Shown here: one piece after another, positions 42,790 to 55,249 of the stretch | How positions within the stretch are numbered: the stretch's first letter is position 1 | Layout of the letters: the number at the start of each line of letters is the position of its first letter | From: Orientallactaga sibirica | Taxonomy: Eukaryota; Chordata; Mammalia; Rodentia; Dipodidae | Direction of reading: 5' to 3' | NCBI GenBank assembly: GCA_036365145.1 | Contig: JAEOAD010000001.1 | Span: forward strand, 103,760,001-103,824,000 | DNA length: 64,000 nt | Notes under the pieces: generated by a model | Databases searched by the model: none | What the model was told of the DNA's origin: nothing | The model's input: only the letters and a program-made list of their open reading frames with translations | Position numbers and translations under genes: made by a program

Positions 42790-43575
42790 CTCTTACCTTC
42801 CTATATATCCTTGGCTTTTCTTCTTAAAACATATCACTAATAAACATGTTATATAGTTCTTTTTTTCTTTTTCAAGTAATTTGTTTCTTGTTACTAAATA
42901 GTGAGCTTTATCTGCTTCATATTTTCTGCTGCATTTCCAGTGTCTAGTGTCACCAGTACATGGAAGAAATAGAAAGAACACAGCAGGTAAAGTTGTGGGG
43001 AAAATCTTGAGTCAATTAATAATTAGCTATATCTAATGCTATTAGCCTGATGTCCATTCAGAAGACATATGGACATTTGTTCTCCTGTTGAAACTTGTAA
43101 GATGCAGTTTGATTGTTCTCAAGGCCTTCCTGTAATGTCATGGCATTAGGATTAGAAATGGTGACAAGTCACCGTTGTTAAAGAGTCGCTCATAGCACTT
43201 ATAGAATGCATCATACTTGGGCTGTGCAACATTATCAGATTATCAATGTACCACTGACCCTTATATTTTGGAAAACATATGTATAGCATAATATATATGC
43301 ACTGGAAGAGAAATAATATCTACTTTTAAATTTAGATTATGTATATATCAAGGAGGGATTCAGAGATAGGAGGCATTTGAACTCATGAGTATAAAATGTA
43401 GAATTGAAGAAACAGAGGTAATAAATATTAGCTAATGTAATAAATGCAGGAAGAGACTAGAAAATATCTTATTAATTAAAGTTGCAAATGGAGGAGGACA
43501 TGAAGTAGGAGAATAACAAGTCAGAAGTAGTTCCTGTTCAAGTTGAAATTCATGAGTTCAGAAAAAAGTTGAAAT
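42790..43575. other. Unassigned sequence
   Basis: No gene or firm repeat call. Confidence 0.35.
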
Positions 43576-43577
43576 TG

Positions 43578-43680
43578 GCGTGGTGGTGGCGCACGCCTTT
43601 AAAGCACATGAGAGTTCAAGGCCAACCTGAGATTAAGTTAAAAAAATGTAACTTCAAACAAAAAAATAAATAAATAAAAA
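43578..43680 (+). mobile_element. Shortened B1-like SINE
   Basis: 'ggcgtggtggtggcgcacgc' head and 'gagttcaaggccaacctgag' middle with an internal deletion, then an A-rich tail. Confidence 0.75.
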
Positions 43681-43684
43681 TTAA

Positions 43685-44955
43685 AAGAAAAAATGTAACT
43701 TCAAACAATGGAAAGTACTATGAAGAGAAATATGATAAATAGTTCAGTTACCTCCTCATTTTATCATTATTCTTTCCCTTCAATTCCCAGGCAAATAACC
43801 AAAAGAGAGGGCTTTTAGCTCTTGGCATTAGGTTTTCAGTGTTTATCTTTCTCACTCCCTCCATTCTACCCTTGAGCCAAACACTGGCATACCTATAGCT
43901 GCATGAGCTTCCGAAGACCATGGGAAGCCACAGAGAAAGCCAAGTGGGAGATGGAATAAATTATCCAGGTAATTTGGGCAGAAATATTTCCTGCTGAGGC
44001 CTGGATATTTGGCTACAGTACTTAGTTTGAAAAATGAGTATGGTAATCATTCAAACCTTGTTTTTGCTTTGGAAATTTTCTGTACTTGAGGTAAGAACAT
44101 GTTTGTCAATTTCTCATAAGCATTAAGTAATGGCATAGATATTGTACCATGATTGAGTCCCTGGCCTATTCATGGATAATTGTAATTAATCATTCAAATA
44201 AGCAATATTTACTTAGTATCTACTGTTCCAGGAAAAATAAAAAACAGGAATCATTTTACTATTATTGAGCTTTGGCCCCTTTCCTCATATTGGTAAGAGG
44301 GCTGATGGAATTCAGAAGTTAATTATACATCCTTTTTTTTTTTTTTTTTGGATGCTTGAAGGTATACATTAAACATCTAAAAAAAGAAAGAAAACATTGA
44401 TTTTCTCTTTTAACATATAAAGATCTAGGTCATCATCACCCCCATCTTTACTATAAGAAAAGTGTACACAACCTGAAAATCAACTACTTTCTTCAAGTTA
44501 TCAGAGAACTGAATTCACAAGAAAATTTCACCCTGAAGTATGGAGAGACAGGCAGATCCAGGTAGGTTTGCCTACCCAGAACAGAAAGAGCTAGGGTCCT
44601 AAACTGGTAGGAGTAAGACTTGGATGGTAATTTTGGCAAATGACTAGAGACTAAGTGTGCTCGCTAAAGACAGAGAAATTCTTGGGAATGGAGCCACACT
44701 TTTGTGAGTATTACCTACAAGAAACTCATCATGTTCTAATGATTAACAAAAAACAATATCAATTCTTGGCTCAGGCAGAGGAAGGGCAAAGATTTCCACC
44801 GTGAAAAACACCCAGAATGCTCCATATAGTGAAGGGCTTCTCTCCACGTTGAAAAGTTACCACACCTGAGGAGAAGGAATTTGTCTGGTTTCAGCCCCAT
44901 CCAGCATTCCTTACTCACATAAATGGCAGGGGAAAAGAGAGAGAGTGAGTGAGAG
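43685..44955. other. Unassigned sequence
   Basis: Contains a T-run at 44332-44350. No gene evident. Confidence 0.35.
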
Positions 44956-44959
44956 AAAG

Positions 44960-45470
44960 AGAAATAGATTAAATAAGACTATAGTATAACAACAGCAAAT
45001 TTCAGGTAAAGAAACTACAAGATGCAGAATCTTTCTGAGGAGGATTTCCTATGAGAAAACCAGACAACAAAGATGAAAAAAAAAAAAAAAGGACAGCACC
45101 AACATTAAACATAATGTAACTGCTACCAAGGCTAATGTGAATTCTCACACTAAAGGGCTACTAATCTCAGTTTCTGTTACTTAATATATTATGTCCAACA
45201 TTGAACAAAAAATTATAAGGCATGTTAAGACATAAGAAAACATTCAATCTGAATAGAACCAAGCATCATATCCAAATGTAGATATAACACAGATTTGAGT
45301 ATCTTCAACAGAAATTTAAAATAACTGTGGTTAATATATGAAGGGTTCTAACAAAAAATTAAACTAAACATTATGTGAGAATAGATGAGGTATAGGTAGA
45401 TACATGGAAAGAATAAAAGGAAATGAATAAAAGAATAAAAAGAACTAAAAGGAAATCTTTAGGTGCCAGT
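44960..45470 (+). mobile_element. L1M-like 5' fragment
   Basis: 'gtccaacattgaacaaaaaa', 'ttataaggcatgttaagaca' and 'tttaaaataactgtggttaa' follow ancient L1 5' regions. Confidence 0.4.
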
Positions 45471-45841
45471 TTATTGAGTGTCCTTGTTTTTTGTAATCTC
45501 TGTTACCTTTGGTTTTCCTTAAGAAGTCCTGTTTATAAAGATACTGCATCTTGTAGCTCTTCTACTTGAAATTTACTGTTCTTATACTGTAATCCTATGA
45601 ATGTATGCTTTTTTCGGATGGTGTATCAAGTGAAGTTATTTTTTCAAAAGTCATGGTGTAATAAGGTCACTGTCAAAAAAAAAAAATGAAGCAGAAATCA
45701 ATCATCAATGCTTCTGTCCTGTAACACAGATTATGTAGGAAGAAAGTAATATAGGTCAAAACTTAAAATTTACAGGAAAAGTATTGGAGAATAAAGATAA
45801 ATTTTATTTTTCTTACTCTATATAAAATACAACCAGGTTTT

Positions 45842-45885
45842 TTAGTTTTTATTTATTTGTTTGAGAGAGGTAGAGAAAGATGGAG

Positions 45886-45938
<53 letters not shown>

Positions 45939-46090
45939 ATGGGCACGCCAGGGCATCTAGCTACCACAAATGAACTCCAGATGCATGCATCACCTTGTGC
46001 ATCTGGCTTATGTGGGTCCTGGGGAATTGAACCTAGGTCATTTGGATTTGCAGGCAAGCGCCTTAACCACTAAGCAATCTCTCCAGCCCT
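45842..46090 (-). mobile_element. tRNA-derived SINE with expanded (GA)n
   Basis: (TTTA) tail, a (GA)n run at 45889-45934, 'gggcacgccagggcatctag', 'gcatcaccttgtgcatctgg', ending 'agcaatctctccagccc'. Confidence 0.88.
45889..45934. repeat. (GA)n microsatellite
   Basis: About 22 uninterrupted GA units within the SINE. Confidence 0.95.
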
Positions 46091-46295
46091 ATGGCTGGTC
46101 TCTAAAATGACAACATTAACAATTTATTAGATGATTATATCATTTGAGTAAATGAAATAAATGATGAACACATTATGAAGGAGTGGAATTGGAAATATTC
46201 CCTGTACTGACTGCAGTGAGATGGTATGGCATTATTTAAAAGTGTACTTAACTAAAATTGTACATTGTAAACTCTGGGAAACCGTTATTTTTTTT

Positions 46296-46442
46296 TTGAG
46301 GTGGGGATGGTGGTGCATACTTCTACAAACAGCACATGGGTGTGAGACAGCAGAATTACCATAAGTTTAAAGCTAGCCTAGGTTATATGGTGAGTTAGAA
46401 GTCAGTCTGGGTTACAGATTAAGACCCTGTCTCAAAAAATTA
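46296..46442 (+). mobile_element. Old B1-like SINE
   Basis: 'gaggtggggatggtggtgca', 'aaagctagcctaggttatat', 'aagaccctgtctcaaaaaa'. Confidence 0.65.
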
Positions 46443-46871
46443 ATAGAAGTATACATTGTATATGAAGCAGAAATATAATGAAAAAGTGCAATAATTTTAC
46501 TTAGAAAAGAAATGGTTTTAATTAAGAATTTTAAATGGAAGGGGGAAAAGAACAAAAGCAATTAATAAGAAGCAGTGTCATTCAGGGTAGAAATCAATCC
46601 AACGGTATCAATAGTTATTTTAAATGTGAATGGCATAAATTAAGGAATAAAAATTCAGAGACTTTCAGAGTACATTTAAAAAAGAACACGACTTATGTTT
46701 CCCACAGGAAAGTCTCTTTAAAGTAGAATTGGTTAATAGTGGAGGAAAAGAGAGAAATATTTACACATTTACACTAATAAAAACACGCTTTAGTAGTTAT
46801 AGCCCATGTGAGAGAAAGCAGAGAACCATTAAATGATTGAGGGGTAAAGTTAAATATTAGATAACAGTGCT

Positions 46872-47085
46872 GGAAAAAAATGGCTTAGTGGTTAAGGTGC
46901 TTGCCTATGAAGCCTAAGGACCCAGGTTCAATTTGCCACTACTCACGTAAGCCAGATGTACACAGTGGCAAATGCATCTGGAGTTCTTTTGCAGTGGCTA
47001 GAGGTCCTGGCATGCCCGTTGTCTTTCTGTCTGCCTCTCTTTGTCTCAAATAAATAAATAAATAAATAAAATATTTTTAAAATGT
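46872..47085 (+). mobile_element. tRNA-derived SINE
   Basis: 'aaaatggcttagtggttaag', 'cgtaagccagatgtacacag', CT-rich part and (AAAT)n tail. Confidence 0.85.
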
Positions 47086-47679
47086 ATGTATAACCATAAG
47101 GGTCAGCTCTGGAAGAAGCCATCACAAATTCCATATGTGCATATAAGTAACAATAGGGTATAGATGTATATAAAGCAAAAATTGATAGGACTGAAAGGAG
47201 AAACAGAAGAATATGCTAGTGTAGTTGGAGAGATTGATACTCTGCCTTCCATAATTGATAGATCACACAGGTCCAAAATGGAGGGGGTGTCAGCCAGCCT
47301 GATCAGAACCTCCAGCCAACTTGGTCTAATGCAAGCTTACACAACAGTCCATCCTCAGCAGCAGAATATACATGCCTCTCACAGCAACATGGAAAACTTA
47401 CTAAGCTCAGCACAGTCTGGGACAGAAAATACTTAATGTTAACTTAAAAGAATGGGAATTCTATAGACTAAAGTTCTCAAAAACCAATGCAGTTAAATCA
47501 GTCGTAAAAAATAGCTACAAATTATCAATTATTTGGATTCTAAACAAAGTGTCTCTAAGTAACATACTGGCTGAAGGAGAAATATCTTGACATAAATTAA
47601 AATAAAACATAAGATTTATAAAATGTTACTTTCAGCACTATTGATAGAATTGAATACATATATTATAAAATAAAGATCT

Positions 47680-47905
47680 GGGCTGGAGAGCTGGCTTAGC
47701 GGTTAAGGTGTTTGCCTGCAAAGCCAAAGGATCCTGGTTTGATTCTCCAGGATCCACATAAGCCAGATGCACAAGGTGGCACATGCATCTGCAGTTAGTT
47801 TGCAGTGGTTGGAGGTCCTGGTGTGCCCATTCTCTCCCTCTCTCTCTTTCTCTCTCTCTGGCCCTTTTCTCTCTCAAATAAATAAGTAAATAAAATATAT
47901 TAAAA
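47680..47905 (+). mobile_element. tRNA-derived SINE
   Basis: 'gggctggagagctggcttag', 'ataagccagatgcacaaggt', CT-rich part and (AAAT)n tail. Confidence 0.9.
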
Positions 47906-48124
47906 ATAAATAAAATAAAGATCTAAAATCAATAACCCAAGCTTCTATTTAAGAAATTAAGGAAAATAAACAAATAAATTATAACATAAATAAATGAAAT
48001 TTGCAAAGGTGAAACAATAGAGCAAAAAAACAATGAAACAAAACTGATTCTGTGAAAAGATTCATTAAAAAAAAATCTTTAATCAGGAGACTAGGAAGAT
48101 GAAAAACAGTTTAGCTTACCAGGG

Positions 48125-48450
48125 CAGTGACCAGAATGTCATTTTCAAACATGACCAAATCGTTTTTAAAGAGCTGATGGTGACTGTATGGGACTAATAC
48201 AATCTGCCCATGGAAAAACTCATCTGGTTCCCTGAACAAAATGTTCACATGGCTGCTGTACAGTTATATAAAGAATGTCATTTGGGGCAGGCCCAGGAGC
48301 TTCAGCTGTAGGTGAACTTTGATGGTGAGTCCTTGGCTTGGCTTCCTTGCCTAGAAAGGTGCTTTTACAAACTCAACCTAAGATTCCTTGTGGAAATTCA
48401 GAAAAGCAAACTGAAAAAGAGGCTGCATGGTTTGTGATGCCTGAATATCA
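48125..48450. other. Unassigned sequence
   Basis: Nothing recognisable. Confidence 0.3.
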
Positions 48451-48452
48451 AT

Positions 48453-48857
48453 AATGGGCTGTGATGGTTAACATCCCTTATCAGCATGATTGGATGGGGA
48501 AGCAGCTAAGAGGCATGTCTCTGGGTGGGACTCTGTGGTTATTACCTTGCAGGACTAACCCGTGGGTGCACAGCACCTTCCAGTTGTGACACTTTTGGTC
48601 TTTTCTTGTGAATAGAGCCACCATGTTGCACCTCTCCTTCTGGCATCCATGTTTCTTTGGCCTTCGGACATAGTACCAGATAGGGACTGCTGAGGCTTCC
48701 AGCCTTGTGCACTGAGAAGCTACCAGTTCTCAGCCTTTCCAGAATCTAGCCAGCCATTGTTGGACTACCCAGCCTGCAGCACATAAATCCCCATTGTAGT
48801 ATCTATTCATTTTACTGATTCTGTTCCTCTAGAGAGCCCTGCCTAACTCAGAGGCCA
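48453..48857 (+). mobile_element. ERVL-type (MLT2-like) LTR
   Basis: 'tgtgatggttaacatccctt' start and 'ttctgttcctctagagagcc' then 'ctgcctaactcaga' end match the frame of MLT2-type LTRs. Confidence 0.6.
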
Positions 48858-48859
48858 AG

Positions 48860-49258
48860 TTAAAGGAAATGAAATCTATTTTACAAACCGTTGTTCCCTA
48901 GATTATTTTTGATAGAGGTAGCTATGAGACGAAAATCATGTTTTAGAGGAAAACTGGTATTGTACCTATTATGAGTTTCTACCTCATTGTTTCTGAGAGT
49001 TCATTATCTACCTGCAACAGGAACTGGATCCTGAAATTCTCATTTCCATCAACATCTAGCTATGATTTTCCAAGCCAGTATTTGCAATTTTCTCCCAAAT
49101 TTGGGGGTTATAAACCTTGAAATTCAAACTGTCTTTTACCCTGAAGTCTTGAAACTTAAAGCTAGATAATTAAAGACTTCAGAGAAATTATTGTAAGGTT
49201 GCATGTATGGACAACCTTCATATATTTGCTATGTGGACTGACTCTTTAGAACATTTGA
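48860..49258. other. Unassigned sequence
   Basis: Nothing recognisable. Confidence 0.3.
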
Positions 49259-49261
49259 TGA

Positions 49262-49840
49262 GTGTATTAGTCTGTTTTCTGTTGCTATTATTAAATACTT
49301 AATGCTAGGTAAACTATAAAGAAAAGAAGTTTAGTTGGCTTAGTTTTGGAAGCCCACAATGGGCAGTTCCATTGGCTAAGCTGCCAGTTAGGGGCATGTG
49401 GTGGGTGGTATTGCAGTGGCAGAAACATGTGCAGAAGAGATCATATGGTGAGAAAGGAAGCAAGAGGGAGACAGAGGCCACTATTTCTATTTTTTTATTT
49501 TATTTTATTTTATTTTTTTTTTTGGTTTTTTGAGATAGGGTTTCACTCTAGCTCAGGCTGACCTGGAATTCACTATGTAGTCTCAGGGTGGCCTGGAACT
49601 CACGGTGATCCTCCTACCTCTGCCTCCCAAGTGCTGGGATTAAAGGCGTGCGCCACCACGCCCGGCAGCCACTATTTTTATAATCATCTTCCCTCATAGG
49701 AGCTAACCGAGGTCTCACAGGAGCTAACCAGTGTCCTGTAAGAACAACACTGACCTAAATAACTTCTAGATCTACTTTGAACACTTCTACCATCTCCTCC
49801 ATCATTTTGCTAAGAACCTCTAGTACATGGACCTTCTGGG
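49262..49840 (-). mobile_element. MaLR (MST/THE-like) LTR split by B1
   Basis: 'agtgtattagtctgttttct' then 'taaactataaagaaaagaag' is the reverse complement of the 3' end of MST/THE-type LTRs. The rest continues after the B1 ('ttcccatag'-like text and 'acttctagatctactttgaa'). Confidence 0.6.
49505..49667 (-). mobile_element. B1-like SINE, well preserved
   Basis: 'aggctgacctggaattcact', 'gtagtctcagggtggcctgg', 'gtgctgggattaaaggcgtg', 'cgccaccacgcccggc'. Several CpGs are retained, so it is probably one of the younger copies. Confidence 0.92.
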
Positions 49841-50034
49841 ACTTTACTTAAACTGTATCCGACCCATAGCATTAGATACCCAATGCAAATTCCAAACCAA
49901 GAAAATGTGTGAGAAGATTGCTCCTGGTTACTCTCATTTCAGCCGACAATACTTTATTCCTATAGTACCAAGAAGCCACCTCAACTGGCAGTCAGTAAAC
50001 TCAAAGACTGATTTCATAGTTTGTTCTGTTAACT

Positions 50035-50178
50035 TTTTTTTTTGAGACAGGGTCTCATCATAGCCCAGGCTGACCTGGAACTCAACTCACTCTGCTGCAC
50101 AGGCTGGCCTCACTGTGATTCTCTTACATCAGCTTCCTGAGTGGTGGGATTAAAAATGTGCATGCCACCATGCCCTGG
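50035..50178 (-). mobile_element. B1-like SINE, older
   Basis: 'ttgagacagggtctcatcat', 'agcccaggctgacctggaac', 'gtgggattaaaaatgtgcat'. Confidence 0.75.
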
Positions 50179-50224
50179 GTTATTCTGTATACTTTTGTTT
50201 ATTTTTGTCTTCATGGTTTCTTTG

Positions 50225-50430
50225 TAATTTTTTATTTGTATCTATTTATTTGAGAGCAAGAGAGAAAGAGAGAGAAAGAATGGGTGCCCTAGGGCCTCCA
50301 GCCACTGAAAATGAACTCCAGATGCATGTGCCACCTTGTGCATCTGGCTTACATAGGTCCTGGGGAATTGAACCTGGGTTTTTGGCTTTGCAGGAAAGCA
50401 CATTAACAATTTAGCCATCTCTCCAGCCCT
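50225..50430 (-). mobile_element. tRNA-derived SINE
   Basis: 'tttatttgagagcaagagag', 'ctagggcctccagccactga', 'cttgtgcatctggcttacat', ending 'agccatctctccagccc'. Confidence 0.88.
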
Positions 50431-50439
50431 TTTTTATCT

Positions 50440-50495
50440 TTTTAATTTTTTTATTTCTATTTATTTATTTGTGAGACCAAGGCAGAGACAGACAG

Positions 50496-50538
<43 letters not shown>

Positions 50539-50540
50539 TC
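50440..50540 (-). mobile_element. Truncated SINE tail with (CA)n(GA)n
   Basis: (TTTA) tail then CA and GA runs (about 50495-50537). No SINE core remains. Confidence 0.55.
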
Positions 50541-51419
50541 TTTTAAATATACTCATGGATCACAATGATACCTTCTGAGAAATGTGTAAACAGCTAGATG
50601 ATCTCCTCATTGTGTACCATCACAGAGTATATCAGCACATATTTACATAATACAGCCTACTGTACATCTAGGCTTTATGGCTTCTAGGCTGCAAGCCCAC
50701 ACATAGACTGTACTGAATATGTAGGCAAGTGTGCCACCATGGTAAGGTGTTATAAAGGCATGTAAACAGAAAAATATTCTAAAATATGGCATTAAAATTT
50801 TAATGATACTATTATGAGGAGTCCTATCATAAATACAGCTTGCAGAACTCAAATAGCTTTGAGTGAATTAGTGGTGAGTGAGTATGAATGCTGGGGATGT
50901 TACTGTACACTACTAAGGCCATCCTATGTATGCTTCTCCTACCACCACTTAACCATAGCTTACCATAATGCTTTACATTTGTAAATCTATACCTCTTTGA
51001 TTCTTTTGAGGCAAAGTGTAAAACACTAACAGATACAACTTCTTTAAGCTTTATATTATCTTAATTATATTCCACTTTTAAAAACACTTTGTTAAAAACC
51101 AAGACCCAAACACACCTACATAGGGCCACAGTGTTCAATATCATTATTTCCATCCCCTTGTTGGTTCCCACTGGAAGGTCTTTAGGAACAATGCCATGCA
51201 TGGAGCTGTCACTGCCTGTGGTCACGGTGCCTTCTGTCTCTCCTGGAGAATCCACCAAGGCTCTTCTTGAGGGGGATGCCACTCTTCACAAATATGTCCC
51301 ATGGTGGTTTTTCTCTTCTCATTTTCAAATCACAGTCTCATTAGTCAGCAGATTATAACCATAGCACTTCCCTCTCTTGAATTAAACCCCTTTAGTCTTT
51401 TGGTCCAGGTTTTGAGAGT

Positions 51420-51650
51420 ATTATTATTTTTTTTTTTGTAGAGAGACACACAGAGAGAGAGAATGGGCACACCAGCAGCCTCACAGCCCCTGTGAACAAA
51501 TTCCAGATGCGTGTACCCCCTTGTGGTCAAGTGTGGCATTGCGCCCTTGCGTCACTTTGCATTTGGCTAAACATGGGACCTGGAGAATTGAACAGGTGTT
51601 CTTAGGCTTAGCAGGCAGGCACCTTAATCACTAAGCCATCTCTCCAGCCC
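51420..51650 (-). mobile_element. tRNA-derived SINE, long-core subtype
   Basis: 'gagaatgggcacaccagcag', 'cccccttgtggtcaagtgtg', 'ggctaaacatgggacctgg', ending 'gccatctctccagccc'. Confidence 0.9.
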
Positions 51651-52454
51651 ATGTTTTGAGATTATTTTAAGGGAGCTTGTTGAGGCCTGTGAGAGATTCA
51701 GATAAACCTATAGCAGTTCTTTTTCTTCCCATGTATGTTCCTTCCCTCTTCTTCAGCTGTACCTTCCTGTTTCAGTTTCTGTTCCCACAACTCCTCAGAG
51801 CAAGTCCTTTAGCAGCCACTTCTGGAAGCACCTTCGTGTCATCTTCAGGTGCACACAACATGGAGACATCTCATAGGTAGCCTTGTTGATTTTTTCTATC
51901 TACTTGTTCTTGGCAAAACCTTCTGAAGTCCCTTCTTCCAGGTGCCATTCATAAACTCCGCAGTGCCGTCTCCTCAAGCTGAGGCGAGGCTCCTGGTACA
52001 GTCCCAGATGTTTCTATGCTTCCTCAATTGCTTCCTCAGGAACTGCTCAGTGTCTTCCCTCTGTTGCAGGAGTACCCCGGGCAAAGGACCGTCTCAGGTG
52101 CTAGGACTTGAAGACTGTTGTAAGTTCTTGGTAGACTCAAAGAGGTCATGTGTGGAGGCAGAAATAATACTTTAATATTTGGAAGAAGACCCCTAATAAA
52201 AGGAGGAAGCATGTGACAATAAGCAAGATTAGAGTTTGTTATTCTCTAATCAACACTTCTCTGTTTTGCCAGTAGTAGTATGGAGGGAAACTTAGAAGAG
52301 AAGCAGGGTCATTGACAGCTGCTTATTGCACTGTCAGTGAGCACATATTGATATGGCTGAAGGCCCTAGGATTTTCACTGGGTTACTCCAAAACATATTT
52401 AAATTTTTAACCTTCAAGATTCGACCCCAAAGGAAGTATGATTCTATCCTTAGA

Positions 52455-52800
52455 AGCCTTGGGGAGATGACCCGGCCAGAGTGGGGGTTAAAGCACTTGC
52501 TGAACACAGATAAGGACCTGAGTTCAGATCTCTAGAGCCCATGTAAAGCTGGACATAGTCGTGCCTCTGTAATCACAGTGTCCCTGTGGGGAGATGAGGG
52601 GTAGAGACAGAAGAATCTCACAGGCCAAGTAGTCAGGCATGCACAGTGGCAAACAACAGTAAACCTTGTTGCAAACAAGGTAGACGGTGAAGATCAACAC
52701 CCAAGGTTGTCCTGTGACCTTCACATGTGTGTGTAGCAAGTGTGCATCTGTACTCACACATGAACACTTGCACATACGTGCTCCCTGTCCCACACAGTGC
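52455..52800 (+). mobile_element. B4-like composite SINE
   Basis: 'gagtgggggttaaagcactt', 'gatctctagagcccatgtaa', 'ctctgtaatcacagtgtccc', and a tail rich in 'cacacatgaacac'. Confidence 0.7.
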
Positions 52801-53864
52801 GCCTGGAAACCTAGTGTTTTCTTGGCCCTCCTGTGTATGAAAATGCTTTCAGGTACCTGATTCCAGAGCAAGGAAATCTCAGACGTCTTCTAGGTTCATT
52901 CTAACCACAGTCACCTTCCATTCTCCAGTTGCTGTCACATAAGCACTCGTACTTGTCATGTTCACATGTATGTAGTCTTGATTTCTTGAGCCATGCAGAG
53001 CTAGCAATAAATTTGACATCACAGTCAGGTCCAGCCTCCAGCCTTTTCTTTTAACATTTCAAACAGGCTTTTTTTTTCTTTCTGTGGTTGTGATCTTCAT
53101 GGTGCTGAGAGAAAAAAAAAAAAAAAAACCCTCCTGTCTAATCTAACACAGGTCATTAGAAGTTTCTCCCTATCTGTTATAGAGTACTTGACATTTTTGG
53201 TTGGACACATTGCCTTCACTGAAGCAGATGCCTCACAACTTCTGTTACTATGTTCACGATCCTAGCTAAGATGGAATGGAGCATGTCTGCTTGGAAAGCA
53301 GTCACTAGCACTGATTTTATACCTTTACAGTCCTTAGTCACTATTAATTTCTCTTCTAGACAAATCACTCCATGTAGAACTCTTGCTGGCAACGTCACAA
53401 ACAGATTTTTAACACTCAGGAGCCTCAATACATAAAACAACATGACGTTGAATAAACTAGAGAAGAAAATGACAAAAGTATGAGACTTTGTTAAACATAC
53501 GTATGAGGAAGCGGCTGACCTAACATGGAATACTGCCTTACAGTCAATCATTTGTCTTTTAATGAATAGAATGAGCACAGTCTGAAAGAATAGCAATGTT
53601 ATAATAGAATAGTGTCATATAGTAAAGTATGTATAGCATAACATAGCACAAGAGAAACACTAACCAGTAAAATGGTTACTTGTTTTAATGATGAAATATC
53701 ATGTACTATATCTAAACTTTATATTTTTATAGATGATAGAGTAGATTCAATTACACTGGGATCATCACAAGTTCATGGGCAATACATTGCACTAAAGTAT
53801 CATGGTTGCTATGATATCACTAGGTAATAAGAATTTCAAGCTCCATTACAATCTTATGTATGTT

Positions 53865-54045
53865 TTTGCAAGCAGAGAGGGAGAGAGAAAGAGAGGAAAT
53901 TTGTATGTCAGGACCTCTTGCCACTGCAAATAAACTCCAGATGCATGCACCACTTAATGCATCTTGCTTTACATGGGCACTGAGGAACCCAGGCTGTTAG
54001 GCTTTGCAATCAAGTGCCTTTAAACAGGAAGCCATCTCTCTCATC
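53865..54045 (-). mobile_element. tRNA-derived SINE
   Basis: 'gcaagcagagagggagagag', 'ctcttgccactgcaaataaa', 'gctttacatgggcactgagg', ending 'gccatctctctcatc'. Confidence 0.8.
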
Positions 54046-54664
54046 TATCTATTACAATATTATGAGTCCATCATCATATATGAGGTCTATTGTTGATAAT
54101 AACATCATCACACAATGTACCTGGTTGTTCAAATTATACAGAGTCCTGGTTTTGGTAGAAGTCCATCTATAACACTGTTTCCTGAAATGAGATACCTGCT
54201 ATCTCTTTAATTGGACTGACCTATTCTTAGGACCAAGGGCTTCAAGGTCAGTGCAAATGAGAACAATATCATTTGAATCACAAATTATCTAGACAGGTGA
54301 CCTAATGAGATCTATAGCACATCACTGAAAAGTTCAATGAGATTGCCCAAATTCCTTACAAAACCTTTCAACTTTGCCTTCAAATACTGACCTACCTGTC
54401 TTCCCATTACCATGCTAGCTCATGCACAGGATACCTATTAGCTTAGTGTAATGTCTCCATTTGCCTTTACTCCCCCCCCCCATAAATGATATAAACGTGC
54501 TCAGACCCTTCGCCCTGCTTAGACTTCTTGGTACACATAACATTTGCAATTTTATGTGTTCTCTTAATGCCTGTACCCATACAACAAAAGTCCCCAGTCT
54601 CACATATTTTGTGTAACAGAAAGTCAAAAGCCACTACCAAATCAAGAGAGCTATAAAATAATGA

Positions 54665-54800
54665 AAACTAGCTGGGCGTGGTGGCGCACGTCTTTAATCC
54701 CAGCACTTGGGAGGCAGAGGTAGGAGGATCGCCGTGAGTTTGAGGCCACCCTGAGACCAGGTCAGCCTGGGCTAGAGCGAGACCTTACCTTGAAAAAAAA
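54665..54800 (+). mobile_element. B1-like SINE, well preserved
   Basis: 'agctgggcgtggtggcgcac', 'aatcccagcacttgggaggc', 'ggatcgccgtgagtttgagg', 'gaccttaccttgaaaaaa'. It lacks part of the middle ('actacatagtgaattcc' is missing). Confidence 0.92.
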
Positions 54801-55004
54801 ATAATTAAAACTATCATCTATGGCCATGATTTGGATCCAGAAAGAGTATATCAGGAAAGCCATTGTATAAATATAAATTATTTTAGATACGCAGTTCAAA
54901 CAGTAAGGAGAGGGAACAGATATATAGTTTCTTGGAACTCAGAAATTATTTAATTATTTTAAAAACTATTTTATTTTTATTCTTTTATTTTATTTATTTT
55001 TGTT

Positions 55005-55158
55005 TTGTTTTGTTTCTCGAGGTAGGATCTCACTCTTTAGCCCAGACTGACCTGGAATTCACAAGGTAGTCTCAGGGTGGCAACTCACAGCAATTTACCT
55101 ATCTCTGCCTCCTGAGTGCTGGGATTAAACCTGTGTGCCACCCCTCCTGGCCTTAATT
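55005..55158 (-). mobile_element. B1-like SINE
   Basis: 'tctcgaggtaggatctcact', 'agactgacctggaattcac', 'gtgctgggattaaacctgtg'. Confidence 0.88.
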
Positions 55159-55249
55159 GTTTGAATATTAGTCTTCCACTGAACAGAGGGTCTTGAGGGT
55201 TGAAAATTGACTCTGTTCAAGAGATTGTCAACCTGCAATTCCAAAGACA

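Larger units (their letters stand above)
46500..48120 (+). pseudogene. L1 ORF2 endonuclease-region fragment
   Basis: 'atcaatagttattttaaatg' with 'gtgaatggcataaatta' marks the start of L1 ORF2. Further on, 'aaattgataggactgaaagg', 'cagtccatcctcagcagcag' and 'ctctcacagcaacatggaaa' correspond to the FHP.AAEYT...HGT part of the L1 endonuclease. 'gaaacaaaactgattctgtg' near 48037 is the next conserved piece. SINEs at 46872-47085 and 47680-47900 interrupt it. Frames are broken. Confidence 0.65.
50545..54125 (-). mobile_element. Tigger-like (pogo/TcMar) DNA transposon, decayed
   Basis: Tigger elements are cut-and-paste DNA transposons with a pogo-type transposase. The left end has 'ataccttctgagaaatgtgt' and 'cagcctactgtacatctagg'. 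The middle has 'gttaaaaaccaagacccaaa' and 'cccactggaaggtctttagg' followed by 'gcatggagctgtcactgcct'. The right end has 'ttgcactaaagtatcatggt', 'tatgatatcactaggtaata' and 'catcatatatgaggtctatt'. These follow the human Tigger consensus as I remember it, with transposase sense on the minus strand. Frames are broken. SINEs at 51420-51650, 52455-52800 and 53865-54045 interrupt it. The 126-codon frame 53216-53596 lies in it and is not supported as a gene. Confidence 0.7.

Noticed and set aside
53216..53596. 126-codon minus-strand frame
   Set aside because: It lies in the Tigger-like element in a part that does not read as pogo-type transposase, and the sequence is highly hydrophobic and AT-driven.
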